Shown here in pieces: positions 26,563 through 34,853 of a DNA stretch of 64,000 nucleotides (position 1 is its first letter; each line of letters opens with the position of its first letter). The stretch is from positions 248,001 to 312,000 of the forward strand of contig NZ_SJPO01000006.1 of assembly GCF_007859935.1 (NCBI RefSeq). The letters are read 5' to 3'. The position numbers were made by a program, and so were the translations under genes. The DNA comes from Posidoniimonas polymericola (GTDB taxonomy: Bacteria; Planctomycetota; Planctomycetia; Pirellulales; Lacipirellulaceae). The notes under the pieces are model-generated. The model saw only the letters and a program-made list of their open reading frames with translations. It was not told the DNA's origin and ran no database searches.

Positions 26563-27657
26563 TTACGGAACATTAAAGTGCACGGTCGACAGCCACTGGC
26601 GGAAGGTATCGCGATTCCCACTGACGGTCGCGGCCGGCCCGCGTAGCTTGAAAAACCAAACCATTGGCCCGCGTTCGACCATGGCGGCCAGCGTGTTCTT
26701 TTCGTGGTCGTCCGACAGCAGCTCGAAGTAGGTGGCGTCCTGCTCGTCGAGCCGGATCGAATCGGTGATCGCGTCGAGGCCCTCCTCGGTGACCGGTGAC
26801 ATGCTGTTTTCCCCCAGCCAGCGGTTGGCGTTGCTCAACACGCTTGCGATATCGGGCGCTCCGGCCGGGAACGCCATCCCCGTAACCTCTGCTTCACTTT
26901 CCCCCTCGCCAACGCGGAGATTCACGACCCGCATGCTTGTCGGGGCGACCTCACGCCAGCCGTCGGGCAGCTCGTGCACAAGGGGTTTGGAAAGACCGCT
27001 CGGCGGGGCGCTCGCCATCGGGGGCGTCGAAGCGGCGCCCGGCATGCCGCCCGCCATTGGGGGCATCATGGCCGAGGCCTCGGCTTCTCCAGAAAGGTCA
27101 ACAATCACTGCGCGGCGGTCGCCCAGCTTGATCGATTCGAGCTGCTCGGCGTCGCCTGCTGCGATGGGCTCTAGCCCGAGTTGGCCCCGCCAACGGTTGA
27201 CGTTGTCCAGCACCGAGGCGTCCCAGTCGTCGGCCAGGCCGAGGCCGATCACCGAGAGCTCGACCGGCTGGCCGCTGGTCGGAATCACCAGGGTCGCCAG
27301 CCGCATCTGCGACGCCGGCCGCTCGGTCCAACCAGCCGGGGTCTCCCACACGGGCCGGCCGGCTTGCTCGTCGAACGCAACGGAATTCAGGAATTGCTTA
27401 ACCGAGTCGGCAACCTGATCGACAGACTCGACCGGTCCCATCACCTTGAAGAACCAGGCCCGCTGCTCGCCTTCGAGCATGGCGGCGATCATCCGACTCG
27501 GCGTCGCCTGGGCCGGCGGCGCCGACTGAGCGGCGGGCGCCGACCGCTCCTTCGGAACCGTGTACGTGCGGATTTCGTCGGCGGGCTGACAGCCGGCCAG
27601 GACAGCAAGCAGCGCCAACGACAGCGTCGCCGAGAGGGGCAGAGCAGGGCGGGTCAT
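26563..27657 (-). CDS. Lipoprotein with a duplicated domain, partner of ccsBA
   Basis: The 364-residue protein begins with a lipoprotein signal (ALLAVLAGCQPADE, lipidated Cys at residue 22). A Pro/Ala-rich linker follows, then two related halves. Each half has a WFF(K) strand pattern (RAWFFKVMGPVES; MVWFFKLRGPAAT), a GWTE/GWRE-containing segment and a VNRWRGQL/ANRWLGEN segment. The order of elements differs between halves, as in a circularly arranged duplication. I know of no biochemical function. Its position nine bases before ccsBA suggests a periplasmic role in cytochrome c maturation, which is inference from context. Confidence 0.8.
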   Translation of the reverse strand: MTRPALPLSATLSLALLAVLAGCQPADEIRTYTVPKERSAPAAQSAPPAQATPSRMIAAMLEGEQRAWFFKVMGPVESVDQVADSVKQFLNSVAFDEQAGRPVWETPAGWTERPASQMRLATLVIPTSGQPVELSVIGLGLADDWDASVLDNVNRWRGQLGLEPIAAGDAEQLESIKLGDRRAVIVDLSGEAEASAMMPPMAGGMPGAASTPPMASAPPSGLSKPLVHELPDGWREVAPTSMRVVNLRVGEGESEAEVTGMAFPAGAPDIASVLSNANRWLGENSMSPVTEEGLDAITDSIRLDEQDATYFELLSDDHEKNTLAAMVERGPMVWFFKLRGPAATVSGNRDTFRQWLSTVHFNVP

Positions 27658-27911
27658 CGGGGTCCGTCGGCACGTAGGCGCCGGCGGCCTTGGGTGAGAA
27701 AACGCGGGTGAGGAAAGACGCGCCGGGGCAAGCAGCCTGCCGCCGGTGGTTTCAATCCCGCATTATAGGAGTTTCGGCTCGGCGATTCCTACCCGACTCG
27801 ACCCGCGTCGGTTTGTCGCACCTGCCGTCAGCCACCGCAGAGGCAAGACCCACCCGCCTGCAACTTCCTGCAGTCGGACGCGCCCCTCGGTCGGCCCCGC
27901 TAGCCGAGCGG

Positions 27912-29420
27912 CTAGTTGTTCATGCCGATAAGGCCGAGGAAGCCCTCGATCAGCGGGCTGCCGAGCGAGTACGGCTCGTCCCACGCCCACATCGTCCGCA
28001 GGAGATCGGCCGCCATGATAGCCGAGACCGCCATCAGCATGGCGCTCAGCCCCAAGAAGGCGACGATCCAAACCGGGAACACGGCTTCCTGAGCCATCAC
28101 CGGAGAAGCCGTAGCGCCGGGCACGCCCATCGTCACGGCCGAGGCGTCGGTCAGCTGGACCTCGTCGTCCTCCTCCAGCCCTGGTTCCTCGACAGCGTCG
28201 AGGGCAATAATCTGCGAGCTGTCGTCCTCGTCCTCATCGTCGCCGTCGTCAGAAGGCTGCAGATTGAAGTCGGGGCTCGAAGCAAACGCGGTCGAGCCTT
28301 CCAGCGAGACCTCCGACGCGCCACCAATCGCGAGCGAGTCGCCGCTGGCGGCAAGCGAGTCGCCCAGGTCGAGCGACGAGCCCAGCGACGAGCCGCCGAG
28401 CGCGAACGAACCATCGTCCAACGCGAGGCCGCTGTCCGACGGCTTGAGGTTGATGCCGCTGTCGCCGCCAGAAAGCGTGAAGTCGTCGTCCGAGGCGTCC
28501 AGCACCATGTCGTCCGACCCGTCGGACTGGAGATCGGAGCCCGATTGCAGGCCCGCGTCCGACGCGGCCAGGTCGAGCTCGAGCTCGTCGTCTTCGTCCG
28601 CGGCGAGGGAGAAGGCGTCGCTAGCGGCCGGTGCACCCGAGGCAGAAGAGCCCTCGTCGAGCGACTCGAGCGAAAGCTCGCTCCCCATGCCCGACGGCGC
28701 ATCGGCCTTCGGCTTGACTGCCGATTCCTCGGCCGCACTCTTGGCCGCGGCCTGCGCGGCGGCGATGTCCTGGGCCTCGAGGATCCGACTCGATTCGGCC
28801 TCCAGGTCGAATTCGAGTTCCTCGAGGTCTTCAAACTTGCCCGCACCCGACCCCGATGCCCCCAGCAGGTCGTCGTCGTCGGCCAGGCGGACGTCGCTCA
28901 TGCCGGCAGCTTCGTCGGGGCTAGCGAACTGGAGGTCGTCGTCGGAGGGTTCGTTGCGGAGTTGCGAGCGTCCGATGATCGTGCTTGGCGGCCGGTCGGG
29001 CGAGTCGCCGAGCTCTTCTTCGCTCAGCAGGATCGACTCGTTGTCGTCGTCGCCCTCGGCTTCGACGGTGGGCTCGTCGAGTGCGGCGAGGTCGAGGTCC
29101 GAAACCTCGGCCGAGGCCTCCTTCTTCTCGGCCGGCTCGTCGATTTCGATGGAGTCGCTCTCGGAAGCCAGGGCGAGCGAGCTCAGCCCGGTGCTCTCGT
29201 CAGAATCTAGCGAGATTGAATCGCCGAGATCGATCCCAGACGGCAGATTGCCGCTCTTGATGTCCTCGACGAGGGAGTCTATTTCCTCGGTGCGGAACTT
29301 CCAGCTCGCGCCATCACGGTAGGCCCGGACCTTGCCCGACTCGCGGATCTCGTTGAGCTGATCCTTGCTGATCCCGAGCTGGGTCGCGGCGTCTTCGAGT
29401 CCGATGAACTTGTTTGCCAT
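27912..29420 (-). CDS. Membrane-anchored excisionase-type HTH protein
   Basis: The 502-residue protein begins with a MerR/excisionase-like helix-turn-helix (FIGLEDAATQLGISKDQLNE, then VRAYRDGASWKFRTEEID). A very acidic Ser/Asp/Glu/Ala-rich region of about 380 residues has repeated LDLGDS-like and DSGI/DSGL phrases. Two hydrophobic segments end the protein (FPVWIVAFLGLSAMLMAVSAI and GSPLIEGFLGLIG). The layout suggests a DNA- or protein-binding head tethered to the membrane by a long flexible acidic linker. I recall similar proteins only from planctomycetes and know no function. It is a single gene. Confidence 0.8.
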   Translation of the reverse strand: MANKFIGLEDAATQLGISKDQLNEIRESGKVRAYRDGASWKFRTEEIDSLVEDIKSGNLPSGIDLGDSISLDSDESTGLSSLALASESDSIEIDEPAEKKEASAEVSDLDLAALDEPTVEAEGDDDNESILLSEEELGDSPDRPPSTIIGRSQLRNEPSDDDLQFASPDEAAGMSDVRLADDDDLLGASGSGAGKFEDLEELEFDLEAESSRILEAQDIAAAQAAAKSAAEESAVKPKADAPSGMGSELSLESLDEGSSASGAPAASDAFSLAADEDDELELDLAASDAGLQSGSDLQSDGSDDMVLDASDDDFTLSGGDSGINLKPSDSGLALDDGSFALGGSSLGSSLDLGDSLAASGDSLAIGGASEVSLEGSTAFASSPDFNLQPSDDGDDEDEDDSSQIIALDAVEEPGLEEDDEVQLTDASAVTMGVPGATASPVMAQEAVFPVWIVAFLGLSAMLMAVSAIMAADLLRTMWAWDEPYSLGSPLIEGFLGLIGMNN

Positions 29421-29514
29421 GGCGTTCTGTCGTCTAACCCGGTCCGTTAGACCGGGACTCCAGACACCAGCACGGCTCCTCCGCGTGGGCGTCAGATGGT
29501 TTATCTAAGCGTTC

Positions 29515-29844
29515 CTACCGCTCAAGCCCGCTCCGCACTTCCTCTGGCAGGGGGCTCTCGCTATTAAATTGCAACATCTGCAGGTCCCAAGAGACGTTCC
29601 TGACGCTCTTGAGTGCTAGCTTACCGCTCAGCGGATCGATGTGATACACAGCAACCACCGCGCGGTTTACGTCCGCCACGACAACCGTGTGGGGCCGACC
29701 CTCCTGCTCGATCACGTGTGTGACTAAACCCACCTGGGCAGGCGGCAGGGTGACAGGCTGCTGGGCGCCCAACCACTGGCTCCCCCACGAGAGGGCGACC
29801 AAGCAAGGGATCGCAATCAGCAAAACGCGGCTCGTTCCGGTCAT
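29515..29844 (-). CDS. Small exported protein, unknown function
   Basis: The 109-residue protein has a signal peptide (VLLIAIPCLVALSWGSQWLGAQ). The mature part begins QPVTLPPAQVGLVTHVI and contains a beta-rich segment (HTVVVADVNRAVVAVYHID and KLALKSVRNVSWDLQML). The shape suggests a small periplasmic beta-sandwich. No family is recognised. It is co-directional with the HTH gene, about 95 bp upstream of it. Confidence 0.7.
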   Translation of the reverse strand: MTGTSRVLLIAIPCLVALSWGSQWLGAQQPVTLPPAQVGLVTHVIEQEGRPHTVVVADVNRAVVAVYHIDPLSGKLALKSVRNVSWDLQMLQFNSESPLPEEVRSGLER

Positions 29845-30110
29845 CTTGACGGCTCCTTCGGGTGTGTCTCGAACCGCGCGGCGGCGGCCGAAGACCGTTC
29901 CTGGTAAGAACCGGCAGGCGTAACCTCATTCTAAAAGGGCGCCCAACCGATTCAAGCTAAATCCTCTACCGCAAGGCATTTGAGACGACCCGCGTATCCT
30001 GCGCGACACGCAAATCCCGCCCGGGCGGACCCTGTGAATTTAGACCGTGGCGCCCCGCACAGCCATACCGACCGTTTGCGGAGAAGACGCCGCCCGGTAG
30101 GCTGATTGGC

Positions 30111-30956
30111 ATGAACAGCATCCCCGCCAATTCCGCAGAGGTTACGCACCGTTTGGCCACCGCGGTTGCGATCGCGATGGAGGCCGGCGAAGAAACACTT
30201 AAGCTTTTTCGCAACAAGGACTTAAAGGTCGACCGCAAGCAGGACAGCTCGCCCGTGACTGCGGCTGACCGAGCCTCCGAAACCCTGTTGCGTGAGCGTA
30301 TCGCGGCCGCCTTTCCAGACGACGGTATCCTGGGCGAGGAGTTCGGCGAAACCGCCGGGACCTCGCCATTCCGCTGGATCCTCGACCCGATCGACGGCAC
30401 CAAGTCGTTTATCCACGGGGCCCCGCTCTACACCACACTGGTTGCGGTTACCTACACTCCGCCCCACGAGAGCGACACCGAGAGCGAGCAGCCGCTCATC
30501 GGCGTCATCCACTCGCCAGCCACGCGTGAAACCGTCTATGCCGCGACCGGCGGGGGCTGCTGGTACCGCACCGGAGACAGCCCCCCAACCAAGACGCAAG
30601 TCTCTGAAACAGAACAACTTAGCGACTCACTACTGCTGACGACCGATGTCGCGGCGATGGCGCGAGAACGGAACCCCGCAGCGCTCGACGCCTACCTCGA
30701 GCTGATGCACGCCTGCCGTCTCAGCCGAACTTGGGGGGATGCCTACGGCTACCTCATGGTGGCAACCGGGCGTGCCGAAGTAATGATCGATCCCAAGCTC
30801 AGCCTCTGGGACGCCGCGGCGCTGAAACCAGTCATCGAAGAGGCGGGCGGGGTCTACACCGACTGGCAGGGCGAGCCGAGCATCCACTCGGGAGACGCGG
30901 TCGCCACCAACCGGCGGGTCTCCGAGCAGGTGCTTGGCTTCACTCGCGGGAAGTAG
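30111..30956 (+). CDS. hisN: Inositol-monophosphatase-family phosphatase, probably histidinol-phosphatase
   Basis: The 281-residue Mg-dependent phosphatase has the metal-binding motifs of the family. These are GEEFGE near residue 80, the signature WILDPIDGTKSFI near 102, and the second Asp in LSLWDAAALKPVIEEAGG near 232. The N-terminal KQDSSPVTAADRASE is also typical. The KSFIHG and LWDAAAL variants resemble HisN (histidinol-phosphate phosphatase) more than inositol phosphatases. No other his gene is in the window, so the substrate is a family-based guess. Confidence 0.85.
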   Translation: MNSIPANSAEVTHRLATAVAIAMEAGEETLKLFRNKDLKVDRKQDSSPVTAADRASETLLRERIAAAFPDDGILGEEFGETAGTSPFRWILDPIDGTKSFIHGAPLYTTLVAVTYTPPHESDTESEQPLIGVIHSPATRETVYAATGGGCWYRTGDSPPTKTQVSETEQLSDSLLLTTDVAAMARERNPAALDAYLELMHACRLSRTWGDAYGYLMVATGRAEVMIDPKLSLWDAAALKPVIEEAGGVYTDWQGEPSIHSGDAVATNRRVSEQVLGFTRGK

Positions 30957-31053
30957 GCCGGGTCTAAGGGGGCCTCTCGCCATTGTGGCATCCCGAGAAT
31001 CGGCTATATTGGCGGACTTCGGATAGACCGAAGCAAAGCAACACACACGAGTT

Positions 31054-31058
31054 AGGAG
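31054..31058 (+). promoter_or_regulatory. Shine-Dalgarno site of rpmB
   Basis: AGGAG lies eight bases before the ATG at 31067 and decides the start of rpmB over the longer open frame. Clear sites like this are uncommon in this window. Confidence 0.7.
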
Positions 31059-31066
31059 CGGAGCAG

Positions 31067-31330
31067 ATGGCTCGGCAGTGCGAGATTTGTGAGAAGCAGG
31101 CCCAGATGGGCAATCAAGTCACGACCCGTGGTAAGAAGAAGTACCTCGGCGGCGTCGGCACCAAGGTCACCGGCATCACCCGCCGGCGGTTCAAGCCGAA
31201 CTTGCAGCGCGTGAAGGTTGCCGGCCCAGACGGCAAGAACCGCCACGCGCTGGTTTGCGTGTCGTGCATCCGCTCGGGAGCGATCGCGAAGGTCGTCCGC
31301 CAGGCGCCGTTCGTCGTGCCCAGCAAGTAG
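31067..31330 (+). CDS. rpmB: Ribosomal protein bL28, zinc-binding form
   Basis: This 87-residue large-subunit ribosomal protein starts MARQCEICEK and contains RGKKKYLGGVGTKVTGITRRRFKPN, typical of bL28. Cys5, Cys8, Cys64 and Cys67 (CEIC and CVSC) form the zinc-binding C+ pattern that some bL28 proteins have lost. The start is fixed by a Shine-Dalgarno site at 31054-31058. It precedes gatC by 46 bp and may be co-transcribed with the gat genes. Confidence 0.96.
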   Translation: MARQCEICEKQAQMGNQVTTRGKKKYLGGVGTKVTGITRRRFKPNLQRVKVAGPDGKNRHALVCVSCIRSGAIAKVVRQAPFVVPSK

Positions 31331-31376
31331 CGTCGCTGCGAATCGCTGCCACCAAGTCAGGAATGACGGACCGCGG

Positions 31377-31667
31377 ATGTCCATCTCCCGCCAAGAGGTC
31401 GAGAAGGTTGCGCTGCTCGCCCGGCTCACGCTGAGCGACGACGAGGCGCAGCTGATGACGCGACAGCTCAACGACATTGTATCCTATGTCGACGAACTGT
31501 CGCAGGTCGATACCGACGGCGTTGAGCCGATGGCCCACGCCATCGAGGTGCACAACGTCCTCCGCCCCGACGAGGTCCGCGACAGCCTTCCCCGTCAGTC
31601 GGCGCTAGCCAACGCGCCCAAGCATTCAGGCGCCGGCTATCTCGTGCCCGCCGTGCTGGGCGACTAG
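31377..31667 (+). CDS. gatC: Asp-tRNA(Asn)/Glu-tRNA(Gln) amidotransferase subunit C
   Basis: GatC (96 residues) tethers GatA and GatB in the amidotransferase that makes Gln-tRNA and/or Asn-tRNA by transamidation. The protein begins MSISRQEVEKVALLARLTLS and has the conserved QLNDIVSYVDELSQVDTDGVEPM and LRPDEVRDSL segments. It is the first of the gatC-gatA-gatB series, with gaps of 77 and 76 bp. Possession of gatCAB means that glutaminyl- and/or asparaginyl-tRNA is made indirectly. Confidence 0.94.
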   Translation: MSISRQEVEKVALLARLTLSDDEAQLMTRQLNDIVSYVDELSQVDTDGVEPMAHAIEVHNVLRPDEVRDSLPRQSALANAPKHSGAGYLVPAVLGD

Positions 31668-31744
31668 CTCCCCGTTCCACCGGGTACAGTGGCGCCGGCT
31701 GTGGGGCGTCGCTGCCGGCAACCCCGCTAACCGTCTGCCTGGGT

Positions 31745-33283
31745 ATGACCCTCGTCGAACAATCCGCCGCCGACCTGCTCAAGCAGCTCGCCGCGGGCGA
31801 GTTGACTTCTCGCGAGCTCACCCAGGCGTACCTGGATCAGATCGAGCAGCACGACGCGCGGGTCGGCGCCTTCCTCCGCGTCAACGCCGAGGCGGCTCTC
31901 AAGCAGGCCGACACAATCGATAGACGCCGCGGCGCGGGCGAGCAAATCGGGGTGCTGGGCGGCCTGCCGGTCGCTGTCAAAGACCTCCTCTGTCAGACCG
32001 GCGAGCCGACGACCTGCGCCTCGCGGATGCTGGAAGACTTCCGGCCCCCCTACGACTCAACCGTGGTCGCCAAGCTCAAGGCGGCCGACGCGGTCCTGCT
32101 GGGACGCACCAACATGGACGAGTTTGCCATGGGCGGCTCGACCGAGAACTCGGCGTTCCAGCCGACCCGCAACCCGTGGGACCTCGAACGCTCCCCCGGC
32201 GGGTCGAGCGGCGGGGCCGCCGCGTGCGTGGCGGCCGGCATGGCCCCGCTCTCCATCGGAACCGACACCGGCGGTTCGATCCGGCAGCCCTCGGCCTTCT
32301 GCGGCGTCGTGGGGATGAAACCAACCTACGGCCGGGTCAGCCGCTACGGTCTGGTCGCCTTCGCCAGCAGCCTCGACCAGGCCGGCCCCATCTCCGGCAC
32401 GGTCGCCGACACCGCGCTGCTGCTGCAGGCGATCGCCGGGCACGACCCGCGCGACTCGACTTCGCTCAATGCCCCGACGCCCGACTACACCGCCGACGTC
32501 GACAAGCCGCTCGAGGGCCTGCGGCTAGGAGTGGTCAAGGAACACTTTGGCGAGGGGCTCGACCCCGAGGTCGACTCGGCCGTGCGGGCCGCGATCGCCG
32601 CCTACGAAGCGCAGGGCGCGAAGATCGTTGAGCTCTCGCTGCCGCACAGCCGCTTCGCGGTCGCGACCTACTACGTCATCGCGCCGTGCGAGGCCTCGAG
32701 CAACCTGGCCCGCTACGACGGCGCCCACTACGGACGCCGCACCGAAGAGCGGGCGATGCTCGCGTCGCTGCAGGCAGAACGCAAGGCCGCTCAAGAAGCG
32801 GGCGATGCCGACGCCCTCGACAACATCGACACCGCGCTGGTGCGGATGTACCGGCAGAGCCGCTCCGAGGCGATCGGCCCCGAGGTCAAGCGACGCATCA
32901 TGCTCGGCGCCTACGCCCTCAGCGCCGGCTACTACGACGCCTACTACCTCAAGGCCCTGAAGGTCCGGCGGCTTATCCGCCAGGACTTCGACCAGGCGTT
33001 CGAGAAGGTCGACATGATCGTCGGCCCCACGACCGCCGGACCCGCAAACAAGCTCGGCGAGTTCGCCGACGACCCACTCGGCATGTACCTGCTGGACCTG
33101 TACACCGTCAGCGCCAACCTGGCCGGACTGCCGGCGATGAGCCTGCCGTGCGGAGCGACCAAGAGCGGCATGCCGATCGGTCTACAGCTGCACGCGCCGC
33201 CGCTGGAAGAATCCCGACTGCTGCGCGCCGCCCGGATGTTCGAGCAGAGCGGCGTGTGGAAGAGCAAACGGTGCGCGTTGTAG
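31745..33283 (+). CDS. gatA: Asp-tRNA(Asn)/Glu-tRNA(Gln) amidotransferase subunit A
   Basis: GatA (512 residues) is the amidase subunit that releases ammonia from glutamine. The Ser-cisSer-Lys triad can be placed at Lys79 (LPVAVKDLL), Ser154 (PGGSSGGAAA) and Ser178 (GTDTGGSIRQP). This agrees with the numbering I recall for Staphylococcus aureus GatA. The downstream segment KPTYGRVSRYGLVAFASSLDQ is also typical. The length matches the family. Confidence 0.97.
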   Translation: MTLVEQSAADLLKQLAAGELTSRELTQAYLDQIEQHDARVGAFLRVNAEAALKQADTIDRRRGAGEQIGVLGGLPVAVKDLLCQTGEPTTCASRMLEDFRPPYDSTVVAKLKAADAVLLGRTNMDEFAMGGSTENSAFQPTRNPWDLERSPGGSSGGAAACVAAGMAPLSIGTDTGGSIRQPSAFCGVVGMKPTYGRVSRYGLVAFASSLDQAGPISGTVADTALLLQAIAGHDPRDSTSLNAPTPDYTADVDKPLEGLRLGVVKEHFGEGLDPEVDSAVRAAIAAYEAQGAKIVELSLPHSRFAVATYYVIAPCEASSNLARYDGAHYGRRTEERAMLASLQAERKAAQEAGDADALDNIDTALVRMYRQSRSEAIGPEVKRRIMLGAYALSAGYYDAYYLKALKVRRLIRQDFDQAFEKVDMIVGPTTAGPANKLGEFADDPLGMYLLDLYTVSANLAGLPAMSLPCGATKSGMPIGLQLHAPPLEESRLLRAARMFEQSGVWKSKRCAL

Positions 33284-33288
33284 ATTGC

Positions 33289-33308
33289 CCCACCCCCGGC
33301 GGGGTGGG
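33289..33308 (+). repeat. CCCACCCC/GGGGTGGG hairpin between gatA and gatB
   Basis: CCCACCCC (33289-33296) and GGGGTGGG (33301-33308) pair perfectly over a CGGC loop, six bases after the gatA stop. The 13-mer GGCGGGGTGGGCC is shared with the hairpin after nusB. It may modulate gatB expression or mark a dispersed element. Confidence 0.5.
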
Positions 33309-33359
33309 CCGGACGGGCTCGCAGCCGACAGCCAACAGCAGATAGCCAACAGCTTCCCT

Positions 33360-34847
33360 ATGTACACCACCGTCATTGGCCTGGAAGTCCACGTGCAGCT
33401 CGCCACGAAGAGCAAGCTGTTCTGCGGCTGCAGCACGGCGTACGGGGCCGAGCCAAACACCCAGACCTGCCCGGTCTGCATCGGCATGCCGGGGTCGCTT
33501 CCGGTGATGAACGAAGAGGCGGTCGCCCTCGCCATCGAGACCGGGCTGGCGCTCAACCTGCAGATCGCCAAATTCACCAAGTGGGACCGCAAGCAGTACT
33601 TCTACCCCGACCTGCCAAAGGGGTACCAGATCAGCCAGTACGACCTGCCGATCACCCACGACGGCTGGCTAGAGATCGAGGACCCGAAGGGCGCGTTCGA
33701 GCCCAAGAAGATCCGCATCCTCCGCGCTCACCTCGAGGAAGACGCCGGCAAGAGCCTGCACGACGAGTCCGCCGGCAAGGGCGACACGCTCATCGACCTC
33801 AACCGCACCGGCACGCCGCTGCTGGAGATCGTCAGCGAGCCCGACCTCCGCAGCTCCGCCGAGGCCAAGGCCTACCTGACCGAGCTGCGGCTGCTGCTGA
33901 CCTACCTGGGGGTCTCCGACTGCAACATGCAGGAGGGGAGCCTCCGCGTGGACGCCAACGTCAACCTGCACATCCCGTCCGACGCCGCCGCCAACGACGA
34001 CAACGCACAGGACGGCAAGATCGCGACCCCCATCGTCGAGATCAAGAACATGAACAGCTTCCGCGCGGTCGAGCGGGCGATCGACTACGAGGCCGACCGC
34101 CAGTACCGCGAGTGGAAGGAGACCGGCCGCCGACTCGGGCAGTCGCCCAAGCAGACCCGCGGCTGGGACGACGCCGCCGGCGTCACCCGCGCCCAGCGGA
34201 GCAAGGAGGAGTCGAGTGACTACCGCTACTTCCCGGACCCCGACCTCGCGCCGGTGGTGATCTCCGCGGAAGTGGTCGCCAAGGTCCGCGAGCGGCTGAT
34301 CGAGCTGCCGGCCGACCTCCGCAAGCGGCTCGTGGCCGACTACGGACTGTCGCTCTACGACGCGGACGTCATCGTCAATCAGGGCCGGCCCACGGTCGAC
34401 TACTACCTGACGGTCGCCGACGGCTCGGGCGACGCCAAGTCGTCGGCGAACTGGCTGACGCAGGACGTCCTCCGCACCCTCAAGAATCGTGAGCTCGCGA
34501 TCGAGGAGTTCAGCATCCCCGCCGAGCGGCTCTCCAACTTTGTCAAGAAGATCGGGGCCGGCGAGCTGCCCAGCGCCCGGGGCCGAGAGGTGTTCGAGCT
34601 GATGGCCGACGACGGCCTCGAGGTCGACGCTGCCATGGACAAACTCGGCATTGCGCAGGTCGACGACTCGGAGATTGAGTCGCTCTGCCAAGAGCTGCTG
34701 GACGCCAACCCGAAGGTGGTCGCGGACGTGCAGGGCGGCAAGCAGCAGGCGATCGGAGCCCTGATCGGCCAGGCCAAGAAGAAGAACCCCAACATCGACC
34801 CCGGCAAGTTCCGCGCGACCTGCCTGGCGTTGATCGCCAAAGGCTGA
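33360..34847 (+). CDS. gatB: Asp-tRNA(Asn)/Glu-tRNA(Gln) amidotransferase subunit B
   Basis: GatB (495 residues) is the kinase/transamidase subunit that activates the aminoacyl-tRNA and transfers ammonia to it. The protein begins MYTTVIGLEVHVQLATKSKL. It has a zinc site at Cys22, Cys24, Cys37 and Cys40, a catalytic-domain segment KWDRKQYFYPDLPKGYQISQ and PDLAPVVIS. A helical C-terminal YqeY-like tail follows (LGIAQVDDSEIESLCQELL, ending NPNIDPGKFRATCLALI). The ATG at 33360 is the family start. Confidence 0.97.
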   Translation: MYTTVIGLEVHVQLATKSKLFCGCSTAYGAEPNTQTCPVCIGMPGSLPVMNEEAVALAIETGLALNLQIAKFTKWDRKQYFYPDLPKGYQISQYDLPITHDGWLEIEDPKGAFEPKKIRILRAHLEEDAGKSLHDESAGKGDTLIDLNRTGTPLLEIVSEPDLRSSAEAKAYLTELRLLLTYLGVSDCNMQEGSLRVDANVNLHIPSDAAANDDNAQDGKIATPIVEIKNMNSFRAVERAIDYEADRQYREWKETGRRLGQSPKQTRGWDDAAGVTRAQRSKEESSDYRYFPDPDLAPVVISAEVVAKVRERLIELPADLRKRLVADYGLSLYDADVIVNQGRPTVDYYLTVADGSGDAKSSANWLTQDVLRTLKNRELAIEEFSIPAERLSNFVKKIGAGELPSARGREVFELMADDGLEVDAAMDKLGIAQVDDSEIESLCQELLDANPKVVADVQGGKQQAIGALIGQAKKKNPNIDPGKFRATCLALIAKG

Positions 34848-34853
34848 TCCCAC

